Source: Membranipora membranacea (lineage: Eukaryota > Bryozoa > Gymnolaemata > Cheilostomatida > Membraniporidae). Taken from it: a DNA stretch of 60,000 bases. This document shows, one piece after another, positions 38,725-50,667 of this stretch; the stretch's first letter is position 1, and each line of letters begins with the position of its first letter. The translations under genes were made by a program, and so were the position numbers. The notes below the pieces were generated by a model, which had not been told where the DNA came from, searched no databases, and saw only the letters and a list, made by a program, of their open reading frames with translations. The stretch is from assembly GCA_914767715.1 (NCBI GenBank), contig OU612066.1, positions 24,590,283 through 24,650,282 of the forward strand, in the 5' to 3' direction.

Positions 38725-41700
38725 TTACTGTGACTTTTGTTTGGATCTGCGTTGCCCTTTCTTTTGCGCTTTATGGTATATAGTCTCGTCAGGTTGGCCC
38801 TCTATGTCTCCAGTTTTCCCACTGTCGGTATTCTTTGGCTGGAAGCTTGTGTACCCATCATCAGTGTAATATGTGTATGGGCCGTTTGCGTTTCCCTCTT
38901 TGTAAAGTGTGTGTGGGCCTTTCGTAGCTTCTTCAGAATGCGCGTATGGGCCCTTCGTAAGTCCTGGTGCAAATTGGTATTCAGGAGGGACACCTGTGCA
39001 ATCATGCCCATCTGAAACGGCCTCGCCAGTAATTTCAACCTTGCCATATGAGTTTGGTCGGTGTGCCTCTCCATAATCCTTATGCCTCTTCCTGTGAGAC
39101 TTGAGAGGTTTTCCTTGAGACTCTGGTTGGCCGGGAATCAGTTGTGCAGTTGAACCAGCCTGTTTTTGCTCGTATTCAGTATAGTAGTCATACTTCCCAT
39201 AGTTTGATTGGTCTGCCTCTCCATAATCTTTATGCCTCCTTCTGTGTGCCTTGTGAGGTATCCCTTGAGCATCTGGAAGGCCGGGAATCAGTTGTGCAGT
39301 TGAATCAGCCTGTTTTTGCTCGTATTCAGTATAGTAGTCATACTTACCATAGTTTGATTGCTCTGCCTCTACATGATCTTTATGCCTCCTTGTGTGAGAC
39401 TTGGGAGGTTTTCCTTGAGCCTCTGGTTGGCCGGCAATCTGTTGTGAAGTTGAACCAGCCTGTTTTTGCTCATAATCAGTATATGGGTCGTGTGTCTTAG
39501 CCGCATCCGTTCCAAAACCTACTAAATGAGGCGGCACCCAGTGTGGTGGAGGTGGTGGCAGACCGTTGGTAGGGTTTTCTGGATCCTCTTGTAGACCAGA
39601 CAATTGCTGACCATGGGTGTAATTAGTATAGTATGAGTATGCATGAGCAGCTGATGCAGCCCTGGTACTGAGTTCGCTGAATTCGAGATGGGGCGGCACT
39701 GTTGGTGGTGATGGACCTTCGCTAGTTCCATAGTTTGTATAGTAATCATACTTCTGACTGGTGGCATCATCTATTATTTGAGGTTGCCCTGTTCTTTCGC
39801 CATAATTTGTGTCATACTCGTACTTCTGACTAGTCGCATCATCTATTTTAAAAGGTGCCCCTTTATCTCCTCCGTATTTAGTGTAGTTAGTGTAGTAATC
39901 GTACTCCTGACCAGTAGTAAGCTCGTTTTTAAAATGTATATTTGATTTATCTTTACTCCTATCTCTCATTCTCCTTCCCTTTGACCCTTTGCCGCGATCC
40001 TGATCTACCTATAATAATATAATCTTTATTTCAAACCATTTGGTATGCTACCTTGATAAATATGTGGCTACCATTACAGGTGTTGGTGCAATAAAAATAA
40101 TAGAATGCATTAAAATTGTATTTGGTTGGCATCTAGGATTAAAAAGAAAATAAATAACATAAAAATTAATGTTAAAAACCTCACCTTTTCATCTTTGCCT
40201 GCTGCTCCATAGACATGTATATCAATATCTTTGTCTGCTGCTCCATAGACATGTATATCTGCTGCATCTTTCTTATCACCTTGCTGGTAGACACCTTCAA
40301 TTAGAGGTTGGCTCTCTTTCTTTGTGGCTCCAGCTTCATCATCATAATAATATGAATAGGCAGTCTACAAATATATCATTAAAATTAAATTAAATTTTTT
40401 GATCGTTAAGTTCTTAGTACAATTTTATTGTGTAGTAGAGTGCATATTGTATCATGGTTTGAATTTAGGTGTTGAAAAGGTACGAGGGTGGGAGGGAGTC
40501 AGTTTCAGATTTTTATTAGAACTGGTGATTGATCATATAACTGCTAGTAAGGCCAGATTTCTTTGTTCATATTTATTTGTTTAAAGAGGTTTTCATGAAG
40601 GGAGGACTAAGCTAAACATGACAAGCACAATCATTGAATCGAATAAGTTATACCCGCGGCTACTTAGACGTTTCCAATGCCTCACAAGTTAAAACCGATG
40701 TGTGTAAACAGCTAACCAGCGCATCGATAAATGCTATGCTTACCGCACCAGCCGCCTTCATAGTAAACATAGTTGCATCATCAGGAGCGAATGGTGATTT
40801 TAATGCTTCAGACTTTTTCTTCAACTCAGTCCCGTCATATACATAGTATTCATACCCATCTCGCATCATGAGTGTCTTTTCTCCGTTGAGAGTAATAGGT
40901 CTGCGCTTTCTCCGTGGACTTTCCGAAATAAGCTAATAGCAAAGATACATTATTTTTTTATGCACACACCAGGCATAATAACCATAAAGACTACCCAAAG
41001 GCTAATGCATTTAGTCAGGCAGTTACTTCTGATAAGGTTTTGTCAGATTTGCATGGTAAAAAAATTCAATGCTCTTCTTGGCATGAATTATTGAGAAGGT
41101 AACTCCCATTCTCTGCATTATCATCTCACAGTCTCCCGGAAGTGCAATACAAATAAAAAGCACTCCCGCACTTTACTTTAACTTTATCATAAGTAACTGC
41201 CTGACTATCACATTGGTATTTTGGTAGTATTTAGCTTGGTAGTTGAACAGGGAAGTTTTGCCAGCATATGGAAAGATTGATAGTTTTAAAACATATTTTC
41301 CTTACTTAAGCCTCAAAGTTTCAGGTGACAGGTTTCGTACAATCTTTCAGACTTTGGCGCCTGTATAAGTTCCAAATTAACAACTTTTCCTGCTGGGCTA
41401 TTCAACTGTTGATTTTAAAGATACATGAATATTCAAGCTAGAGTTTTTTAGCAGGTTTGTGGGTGGTTTAACACTTCCAAAAGGTTAACCTTTCGTCTGC
41501 GAATAATTTACTCCTCTTGAGTTGAACAAGGAGTTATGGAAATTATAGAATGCCCAAGGTACTCAAAAAAATGCACGCCCTTCAAACCACTTTGATTTTG
41601 ATTTGCAGGCTCTACACTCTTTGGCGCATTTCGGATATTAAAATCCCATTAGATTCCGCATTCACCTTTAGGGCAAAGCCTTAGTTCCAAAATTTGTGTT

Positions 41701-44608
41701 CAGGATTTGATATTTTTAATTTGGGATTATCTCCCTTGCTACTCTAGCATCACACCATCAGTACAAGCTTACAATATCTCACTTACATCATTGAGTTCTT
41801 CTCCTACACCATGTTCCTCCTGTTCCGGGTAGTACTCTGGGTAGTATTCATACTCATATACCGCTGCGTGTAATACAACATATTATTTATTTAATTTTTA
41901 TCAATTTAAATTTTCATGGCTTCATCCAGGTGAACGCCAACCAAAACTAATTACTGTTGGGTGGTTAAACTAGAAGGCACCTGTCGATAGAAGGTAGGAG
42001 AATTAGTAGATTTGATTCATTTTCTTCTAGTTAAATTAATTGTATTATAATTTAAAACCTCAACAGGAAGGTCAGGGAGTTTTATTTATTTATCTCCATA
42101 CAATTTGTTTTTATTTAGAGGTTTCATCGATATGTGCTTGCTGTTATTGGCGCTACTGTTTTTGTTATTTGACGAACACTTTATGGTACTTGTCAGATCT
42201 ATTCTAAATTTAAAAAATAATTTGAATAAATAAACAAAAAAAGTATATAGATTTCAATTGATAACATGTTAATTATTTTTCCTATATGTTAATTTAGGTA
42301 CGATTGTCATGTTGATAGTTAAATCAACTTTCCTTTATTACCATGCTACACTAGATCAAGTTTGATCCAGTTTGCCTGCATTCCAGTTGCTCCCTTACCA
42401 CCCAACCCCCCCTCTCCACTTATAACCTGCAGTAAAGGGCACTCCAACTCCAAATACCCTGTTGCTACATCAACATATCCCTCATATTATAACCAGGGGG
42501 GTGTTTCAATTAGAAACAGCCAAAATCGCAATCTTATCACTCACTCACTGAGTGAGCGATACCTGCTAGGGGTCTCGCTTTCAGATCGCTCAGTCACTTG
42601 ATGGAACTATATACATTCTGAGTGAGCGATTTGGGAGCGATTTTCTCTAATTGAAACACCAATTGAGTGATAATTTTGAGCGATGTGATAGTGATGTGAT
42701 AGTGATAACTTGCTTTAGTAAAGGATCACTCTTTCTAATTGAAAGACCCCCCTGATTTCAAAATAAAACCTGTTTCAACTCACTCGTCATAAGCCTAAAT
42801 CTGAATTTTCAGCACCAAAATAACTTACGTTCAGTCTTTCCAAACTCTGTATATGCCTCTCCCGTTATGTCCTCGTAGTTAATATTCATCCTAGCTAGAT
42901 GCTCTTCCAGTTTAGTGTGACCGGTGCGTATATCTGACACTCCATCAGATTTTTTCATCAAATAATTGTATAGCTTCTCCTCTGCTCTCTGCACCATTTG
43001 TTGATGAGACATGGGGGGGACAGTTTGGTCTGGGCGGTTTCTGTCATGTCTCTCTATGATTCTCAGAAATCGGTTAAAGATCTGTTTTGTATGTTCATCA
43101 TCTCCCAGATTAGTCTGTATTTGATCCTACAAAACCAAAATCAATAATTTAGTATTTTTACTATTTTTACTGATTTTTCTTTTTTTACTGCTTTTACTAT
43201 TTTTACTATTATTACTGATTTTACTGATTTTACTGATTTTACTGATTTTACTGATTTTACTGATTTCACTGATTTCACTGATTTCACTGTTTTTACTGGT
43301 TTTACCGTTTTTACTGGTTTTACCGTTTTTACTGGTTTTACCGTTTTTGCCGTCTTTACCATTTACTATTTACCATTTTTTTGTTGATTGGAGGATTCTA
43401 CAACTATATTACTAAAATTACATGATTATTAAATTACTAAACTAACTATTTTAAGGATATTCTATTCTACTTTTGGTTGTTAATATAATTTACATGAAGG
43501 CTTTCTCTTCTAGAGAAGTGGCTTATCACCACTCTATGAATGCAGCTGAAACAGATTTTTTTCTTTTTCGTTCATACACCTGTAAGCTACTCTTCATGAA
43601 GGTTTAGTTAATTGAGTGCCACTCAATTCTTTTTATATTACCTTGCTTAGCTCATAAATTTACTTGTTGCAAAACCAAAATATTTCTGAAGCTTTATTTA
43701 TTGTTTTATTGTTCGCGTGTAGAAGTTTGTTGACAATTTGGTATAATTTAGTTGTTTTTTACGCATTTCCAAAAATCCTCTCAGATGCTTGAACAAGACA
43801 AAGCTGAATAGGAGGCTACCTTTATGCCATCTGTCAATAGTACAGCCTTCCTTGACAATATTATTTTAACAAAATTCACTTGATTGTTTTACCATTTTTG
43901 TTTGTTTTGCATGGTCTCATTTATGTGCAAGTGACTTGATCAGCAAATAAAAACAATATATATATATCTATATAAGGCTACCTGAAAGTCGTTGAGCTGA
44001 TATTCTTGGAGTTGCATCTGAGCCTCAAGAGCAGCTTGTGTCTGCATTGCATCCATCGCTTCTAGTCTTGCCATCAGCACGTTTCTCTGCATTGCCTGGT
44101 TCAATTTCATTTTCCAAAGCATAAGCAGCTTAACTCTTTCTTGAAACTGCATCTGCTGTGCTTGGGCCATCTGCTGTTGATAGAACCCAACGACCTCATT
44201 GACTGGTGGATTAGCCGGTGGAATGTTTTGTTTTCCCTGTACCTCTACTTCGGTAATCTCAGGTGCTTTACTTTTCTTTTCTTTCACAGAGTGTCTCTTC
44301 TCTTTTGCGGTTGTAGCTCTTGCTGTTGTAGCGTGTGCGACTGACTTTTTCTCAATATCCATAGCTTGCTGTTTCCTTTTGTATTCTTTACTGTATTTGC
44401 TTCTTTCCCAATAGTTTAGGCATATGGCAACAACGCAATAAAACGAGCCAGTCGCGACAAAACCGCTAATCGGTAAAGCTATAATGAATTTTGTAATGAG
44501 TCCATTTTTGTACCAATCGCTGTAGAACCATGTGTCAGGTGTCACTACCTCTGGTATTATGTATTCTTCATAGTCATCTGCACTCTGTTCTCTAAATAAA
44601 TCCTCCAT
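38725..44608 (-). CDS. Single-pass membrane protein with tyrosine-rich repeat tail (LAT-like layout), 6 exons
   Basis: Exons in transcript order: 44608-43982, 43126-42829, 41863-41787, 40932-40744, 40364-40185, 40008-38725, in frame to 884 aa. Residues 1-35 are acidic and lack a signal peptide. Residues about 41-64 (FIIALPISGFVATGSFYCVV) form one transmembrane helix with Cys58 and Cys63. Basic residues follow (ERSKYSKEYKRKQQ), so the positive-inside rule puts the N-terminus outside and about 815 residues in the cytoplasm. Residues about 145-205 are Gln/Met/Leu-rich, probably a coiled coil. The rest carries about ten tyrosine clusters such as YDYYTNY, YSYYTNY and YDYYTEY. Three contain Y-T-N, which fits the Grb2 SH2 motif pY-x-N. 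Exon 6 holds three 50-residue tandem repeats. I recognise no named family; the adaptor idea is inference. The gene lies antisense inside the histone/ankyrin cluster. Confidence 0.7.
39045..39495 (-). repeat. Coding tandem repeat, three units of about 150 bp (50 aa)
   Basis: Within exon 6 of the membrane protein the segment YGKYDYYTEYEQKQA, then a QLIPG-like stretch and a basic KSHRKRHKDYGEA stretch, recurs three times at a 150-base period. The unit keeps the frame, so copy-number change would lengthen or shorten the tail by 50 residues. Confidence 0.8.
42353..42470. mobile_element. Degenerate short MITE, family 2 copy c
   Basis: The left end TAGATCAAGTTTGATCCAGT followed by TGCCTGCATTCC matches family 2. 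The right arm is only weakly visible (GGGCACTCCAACTCC near 42437-42451) and its terminus is lost. Lies in an intron of the membrane protein gene. Confidence 0.45.
42494..42754. mobile_element. MITE with 23-bp CAGGGGGG terminal inverted repeats
   Basis: The left end CAGGGGGGTGTTTCAATTAG and right end, in reverse complement CAGGGGGGTCTTTCAATTAG, differ at one base over 23. The interior repeats GAGTGAGCGAT-like words and has no open frame. CAGGGG ends occur in several DNA-transposon superfamilies, including hAT. No matching flanking duplication was found, so the class is open. Confidence 0.65.
43150..43375. repeat. Minisatellite of 9-bp units (ATTTTACTG variants)
   Basis: A run of nine-base units such as ATTTTACTG, ATTTCACTG, GTTTTACTG and GTTTTACCG lies just beyond the exon 2 acceptor of the membrane protein gene. 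It produces a spurious minus-strand frame of repeated Val-Lys-Ser/Pro that should not be annotated as protein. Confidence 0.85.
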
Positions 44609-46731
44609 ACCTTGTTAACTAGTGATGACAAGTACTAACCAGGACTAGTTGCAAGTTTACCGCTACCTCTCAATTTCAGCCTCTGTTGTGGCACTGCCAG
44701 TGTCATTTGTGGGTACCCGTAATCTTATTAGAATTTATTACTTTTACGTCGCCAGATTGCGTCAAGGACAGTTTGTAGTACTCTGTGTTAAAGTGTTAGT
44801 GGCAAATTACCTCGATCTGCTTCATTGTTACGATGATTTGTGGTAACAATGGAAAATCACAAAAATAAGTTGGAACTCAGGGATAGCGCTGGAGGGAATG
44901 AGGATTGGCGCATTAGTCTACAAGTTTGGTTACTCCCCACAACAGTGAAGTGTTTTGTGCACCATGACAAGCTAAGGGAAACAACTCCAAACCTAGCCCG
45001 AGTGTTTTAATTAGTACAGTTTGGTAAACTCGTAGTTTGTATCTGTTTGGCATAAACATTTTTTATACCCACATACAATTAGTGAGCTGAGTCGACCTTC
45101 ACCACAATTGGATATAAGTGGCCTCGGTCAGATTTCCTAAGCATTTCATACACATGTCAGAAAACATGATAATCGTTTGTTTGTGATTACCTTAATTTCT
45201 TGTACAAGATACAATAAATTGTAAAAGCCTAAATTAGATCTGACAGTACAGAAAAATGCAATAAATAGTATAGTATATGTGAATAAATATAAATCGATAA
45301 TGAAAAACATAATCATTTTGAGCCCCGAAAACCTCCTCCCCTTCCCTTCCTCATACAACAGCCCCCTGGTACACAGCAAGCTATATAAGCGTCACGTTTA
45401 TGGTACACCAAGATGATTCCGGCTGCACTTTTTTGTTTGCCCCCAAAGAACGTAGACCTAATAAAAAATTTCGGGTTTTTAATGCTCCATGTGCAAGTAT
45501 TGACTCACTGTCAACCTCTCAAAGGTACCAGTACATTTCACCATTTCTCAATGCTCTATTGGTGTAACGTCACATGCAAGCGGTAGTTTACATCAATGAA
45601 AATCAAATCGGTTTTCCAGAGTTTATTACTTTGAAGGCGAAAGTGCACTAGGGCTTATATCAATGCCTACAAAATTCTCCCAGTTACATCACAGTCGTGG
45701 TTGACTTAATTTAGTGCCTTTCTACCCAATCTGGAGGAAGATTGTCTCTAGTACTCTTAATCAATTACAGTATGGAGATAATACACTGTCTGAGACAGCT
45801 TGTCACATCTCTTTAGCTGCACTTTCTCATTGGACATCAGACTGTGTCCATGAACATACAAATATAGATGTACGTATATGTTTATGACCATGCAAAAACA
45901 AAGAACCTAGTGCCCAAGTTGGTCCAGTTCATATAATTGCTTCAAAAGCTAAAATTGCTGATAGAAGTAAAAATATGGTCACCCAAAAACTCTGCCTCTA
46001 AATTAAGTTTTTGTAATATGTTTTTGCAGTTTTCAAAGATTGACAGTGATACTTGTTCATACTTGTAATACTTTTCAAATCATGCCAACAATTCATCAAA
46101 CCTAATGTTTACCAGTTACCTCCCCGCTCCCACCTATGTATAATTTATGGGAAACAAATCTGATGTTTTAGGTGTATGATTGACATGATTACCTTTTTTG
46201 TGAATTTTGATAGCGATGTGCTCTCCATCAACGTGTTTTTTATGTTGATGTGGGGTGGGTGTGTTCAATGGTGTGTTGGCCTGATGTAGGAAATCTTGCC
46301 ATCCACTGCATTAATGTTACCATAATTTATTATGAATGATTACAATATTTAGTTGTCTACTCTTCCTGTCTGGTAGTGCAACTCCTTTATCATATACTTT
46401 TGAAAAGGGCTATGCGCATGTCTGGTTTAGTGGGCGGCTTCCTGTTCCTCTCTGACCAAAGGGATTAAAATGTGTGCGCGGGATCTTCATGCCTTGTGGG
46501 GAAACAGTAATGAGTAATTCAATATAAGTTGGCCTGTTGTTATTGTAAATGATGCCAGGACTCTCTGTACACAGACTCATTTTTTAACACTCCACTGTTA
46601 TAATGTCAGACTAAAGAGAGTGAGTGACTCTGGCAGTCTGAGACACCAGTAAGGAAAGTAATGAATCATGATGATGTTCATTCAAAATCAAATCATTCAA
46701 TTCATCAAACATTATTTGCATTCATGGGCCC
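44609..46731. other. Intergenic, promoter side of the membrane protein gene; no gene recognised
   Basis: The first few hundred bases should include the promoter of the minus-strand membrane protein gene. No coding exon or RNA gene was recognised beyond that. Confidence 0.3.
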
Positions 46732-46822
46732 CCGGGACTTACATCAAGGAGTAAAATACTTGTACATGCTTTTACTTTGCCAGATAATGGCAAAGTAAGG
46801 CATGTAAGTACCACGGGCCCCT
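46732..46822. repeat. Imperfect hairpin, possible short MITE
   Basis: GGGCCCCCGGGACTTACAT at the left pairs with ATGTAAGTACCACGGGCCCC at the right. An inner pair, ACATGCTTTTACTTTGCCA with TGGCAAAGTAAGGCATGT, surrounds a small loop. Non-coding. Confidence 0.6.
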
Positions 46823-46975
46823 AGCTTGGGACCTGCCAGGCTGGTGCTGCATGGCCTCCTATACTACTGTCTTGGCAAACTTTTGGTACAGTTAGGGTGA
46901 AGCAAGAAGTAATTATTACTAATACTCCTTGGGCTTGGCCAAGGCTTGCATGTGTATATAGTCTTACCTAAGTTA

Positions 46976-47014
46976 GGAGCATACACATGTTATGGCATAA
47001 CATGTGTATGCTCC
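46976..47014. repeat. Near-perfect palindrome, 19-base arms, one-base centre
   Basis: GGAGCATACACATGTTATG at 46976-46994 is followed by one G and then its exact reverse complement to 47014. No flanking duplication is obvious. Its function is unknown. Confidence 0.8.
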
Positions 47015-47339
47015 AAAATGAAGTTCAGTTATGCAACACCTGTTGCCTGAGTTGCAAGCCAGAGGGTCACTACCAGACAAAATGTACATGATCATAGGTT
47101 TTTAAGCTTCTGATCTGATCCAAATAATCTCACTCAGAGCGTTAGACTCCACTATCGAGATATAGAGTAATTTAGACAGCAATTAGATGTAACAATGATG
47201 CAACAGACAGTGTGGGTGTAAGAGCGATTCAGATGTTATAATGCAAATATTGTAATTTGTAAACATGACAACGGGAGCTTTATAAGTAATGGGAAAAGAA
47301 AAAAAAAAGACAAGAAAAAAGTGAGTTACAGTGGTGAGG

Positions 47340-49800
47340 TTTATTTATTTATTTATTCTGTTTTTAAACGAGTACTTTGCCACATCGGTATTTACAGCAT
47401 TTTTAATCACACCTTTACTGGTGCTATATTTGGAGTTAACAGTTGTATTAAATGACTCTGTATCAACAGTAGCCAGTCAAGATGCGATTATGTAGGTTTG
47501 TGTCAATTTGACAACGCCGTTCTAGGAAGGTGCACCAATTTTTATCTATCATGAGTTGTGTGATATGATCTCTCTTTCTGAGGCGATAGGCCCATCTAAA
47601 GGCTTTCCTGTTTACATTTTCAAGCTGAGCAATATATTTTTTTTGATAAGGTGACCAGATGTGGCAAGCATATTCTAGGATGGGTCTACAGATTGTCTTG
47701 TACGCAACAGTTCTAGTCCGAGTTTTAGCCTTTTTTAATGAGCGCATCAACATGTACAGTGATCTGTTGGCTTTTTTACATGTTTCGACAATGTGTGTTT
47801 TAAAAGAAAGTTGATTGTCAATTACCAATCCCAAGTATCTGGCTTGGTCGACAGTTCTCAGACCGATGTTATCTAAAGTTTACGTAGGTACTGAAATTGG
47901 AAGCTTTAATTTACGTGATATCCTCAGATGTTCGCATTTGGAGACATTAAATTTCATCTGGGAGTTAACAGCCCAACTTTGTATATTATTGAGGTCCTCT
48001 TGTAGCAGCTCTTTATCACTGTCGCTCTGATACGACGGTAAAGGAGAGAATCATCTGCATAAAGTTTGAGTCGGCTTGATTTAATTGCGTCAGGCATGTC
48101 ATTTATATATATATTAAATAGGAGAGGGCCAAGTACACTGCCCTGGGGTACCCCAGAGCTGACATGGCGACAGGAGGATTTAGTGTTATTAACAAGTACA
48201 GTCAGTCTTCGATTTGTAAGCCATGCTTTTATCCAGAGAATTGAAGTGTTATTTATACCAATATTGTTTAGTTTATGTATGAGTTTAGGATGTGACACTA
48301 AATCAAAAGCTTTTGAAAAATCCAATACAGTGACATCAACTGGGATTTTTCGATCATACATCTCAATAAAATCATTTACAGTGTTAAGTAGTTGTGTATC
48401 ACAGCCATGAGCTTGTGGGATTCCGGGTTATGGAGTCACCACATTAACTCTCCGCTACTGAGATCTGTGCTCACGAGCTCGGTATGATGATGCTCACTAT
48501 GTGACACTGACTTGTTTACATAATTGTGATCTCATTTATTTCGAGATCAAACACTTGAAGAGCACTCAAGAGCATGCCTTTTAATTCTTATCAAGTTTAA
48601 CATCAAACACAATTCAACTTAACAATGCATGTCTTATTTCAACAAGTCATACTTTCTAGTCAATGATGCCATGCATGTTGGATTTAATTCATTTAACTCA
48701 ATTAGTTGCTGATATAGATAATCCAACCAAATGTTATACTGTGCCATTATTAAATAATAAGGCGAGTTCTATTTCCCTATAAATATCACTAATGTACAAT
48801 AAATGAAAATACTATGATAAAAACTGTAAAACTTTCATGTTTAAAAACTGACCTGTCTCCAGAATTAAGTTGCTAACAAACAGCGCTGCTTGTCGACCAG
48901 AGGGTCGCCAAACAGATCATGCTTTCCATTGGTGAACCATGCTCTTATACAGCATGGTTCCAAACACATTAAAAAACTGCTGACGTCAATAACAAGATTT
49001 AAACACAATTTTCAATTACCGCAAAAAGAGGGTTGATCGGCCGCAAGAGTGGGTTGATCGGCCACAAGAGTTGGTTGGTGTAATTAGACATCATGCTAAT
49101 TCTGAATTGTCTCTGTTGGTGCCACCTTTACTACATTGTCATGGTTGTCACGGTTCTGGCGTTAGGGTGGCACCGGTATTGAGAATAGAATTTAGATTTG
49201 CATATATTTGCATGTCCCCGATTCGATGTGATATGCACTGGCTGGTAGTTGCGTGTCCTCAAGTCGAGGTTTGAGTGTACTGATGATGATGCTGGCTAAG
49301 ATATTGGGTGTTGTTGTTGTGTCGGATGTTGGTATAGACAATTCTCCTGTTTGCTGCTGTGTATGCGACAAGCTGAGCGAAATCCATGTTGATGAGTGTA
49401 TAAAATGTTATGAGCTCCAAGAAAACTATGGATGTGATGTGAGATGATATGTTCAAAGATTTTAGATATAATTGATGTGAGTGAGATAGGGCGGTAGTTT
49501 AAAGGATCAGAGCGACTCCCCTTCTTTAATACAGGAACTATGTTGGCACAGCGCCAATCCTGCGGGACAAAATTCAGTCATACGAGTATTGAAATAATTT
49601 GGTTAAAGATTGGTAGATATACGGGGCAAGGAATTTCAGCAGGCCTGGTGACAAATCATCTGGCATTCTATGTCATTAGCACACTATAGGCAACTGTAGA
49701 CCTACCATTGATCGCTTTGTCCTCTATTGTATTAGTATACAACGGTGTGGCAGAGCTTTTAAATAATCACTCCTCCCTAATTTATAAATTGCCTCACTCA
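47340..49800 (-). mobile_element. Decayed non-LTR retrotransposon (CR1/Jockey-like), 5'-truncated and interrupted
   Basis: Reading on the minus strand from about 49680, frames with several stops and shifts give DLSPGLLKFLAPYI, then NYRPISLTSIISKIFEH and HQHGFRSA, the finger part of a LINE reverse transcriptase. About 950 unrelated bases follow. The protein resumes at about 48410 with GCDTQLLNTVNDFIE, VLDFSKAFDLVSHPKL, SSGVPQGSVLGPLLF and the catalytic YADD, then shifts frame into the thumb region (LSFKTHIVETCKKANRSLY, ILEYACHIWSPY) ending at 47463. The element finishes in an (AATA)n tail at about 47340-47365, so the 3' end is intact. Upstream parts (endonuclease, ORF1) are absent. The copy is inactive. 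Confidence 0.8.
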
Positions 49801-50667
49801 ACTGTTCAGCGTATTACCAGATAACTGAACCTTAATTTGTAATAGCTAATGGAAGTAAAGGGAACAATATGCATGGCAGTTAGTCAGCTGCAATAAATCC
49901 CTCAAGCCAACTTAGAAAAGCATTTTTTGCCAATGATATATTATTTTAACCCTGTGGAATGACATGCAAAGAGGTCCTGGTATTACAAAAACCGTTTATT
50001 TCCTTGTATTTTCAGAATTGTTTGCTACAGGGCTAATGACCTTACAAAATAACTCCTCTATTTTGTAAATCATTGAAGTTCAATAGTGAAACTAACATTT
50101 CTTCTTCTCAACATTTTATCTGTGTTACAGGGCAACCAGGGTTTCAAACAAGTCCTAATCGATTAAATCAGCTTGCACCTTATGCATAGGGAAAAAAAAC
50201 AAATCTAAATCAGATGATTATTCAGTGAGAATTCTCGTGAATCATTTCATCCATTAGGTGCTAAAATGCTGCTCAAACTCAACTAATATGGAACCTCACC
50301 AAGCAGTTTCCTGTTATATTTAGCCTGTGTTCTGTCACAGCAATGTCCTTCAACCTCCCCGAAACTGAAGTGTAACTCAACTAAGAGTCAGCAACTACTT
50401 TGAGTTTTGCATATCGTCATGCACAAAGCTGCTGCTGCTTAGCACAATATTTACTACCCATTTATGGGTTGCTGCGAAACCCTGGTTGCTCTTTAATCAA
50501 CTTTGAAAAGAACTTTTTTGAAACCGAACAAATCATTGCGGAAAGTGAAAAAAAAAGATCAGCGCAAGGGAAATGTCATCCTAATGGCAAATTATCCCTA
50601 AACTAAAGTGCGCTGGGTATAATGTAAAAACTCTTTATTTTGTTGTAGGTTGAGAAACAAACACAAA
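49801..50667. other. Intergenic / 5' flank of fusion gene 3
   Basis: No coding exon recognised. A likely splice acceptor (TTGTTGTAG) ends at 50649, 18 bases before the ATG of gene 3, so part of this stretch is probably a 5' UTR intron. The matching donor and first exon could not be located. Confidence 0.4.

Noticed and set aside
39144-39500. 118-codon plus-strand frame across the tyrosine-repeat exon
   Set aside because: It is the antisense shadow of the in-frame 150-bp repeat; the minus strand has the spliced gene and consistent motifs.
43141-43362. Minus-strand frame of repeated Val-Lys-Ser/Pro-Val-Lys
   Set aside because: It is the translation of a nine-base minisatellite inside an intron; a repeat without stops makes an open frame by chance.
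46976-47014. Operator or intrinsic terminator
   Set aside because: The palindrome is striking, but this is animal nuclear DNA with no adjacent gene, so a bacterial-style regulatory reading has no support.
49071-49456. Open frames on both strands within the interrupted LINE
   Set aside because: Partly antisense to the decayed reverse transcriptase and partly in its unidentified insert; no protein similarity seen.
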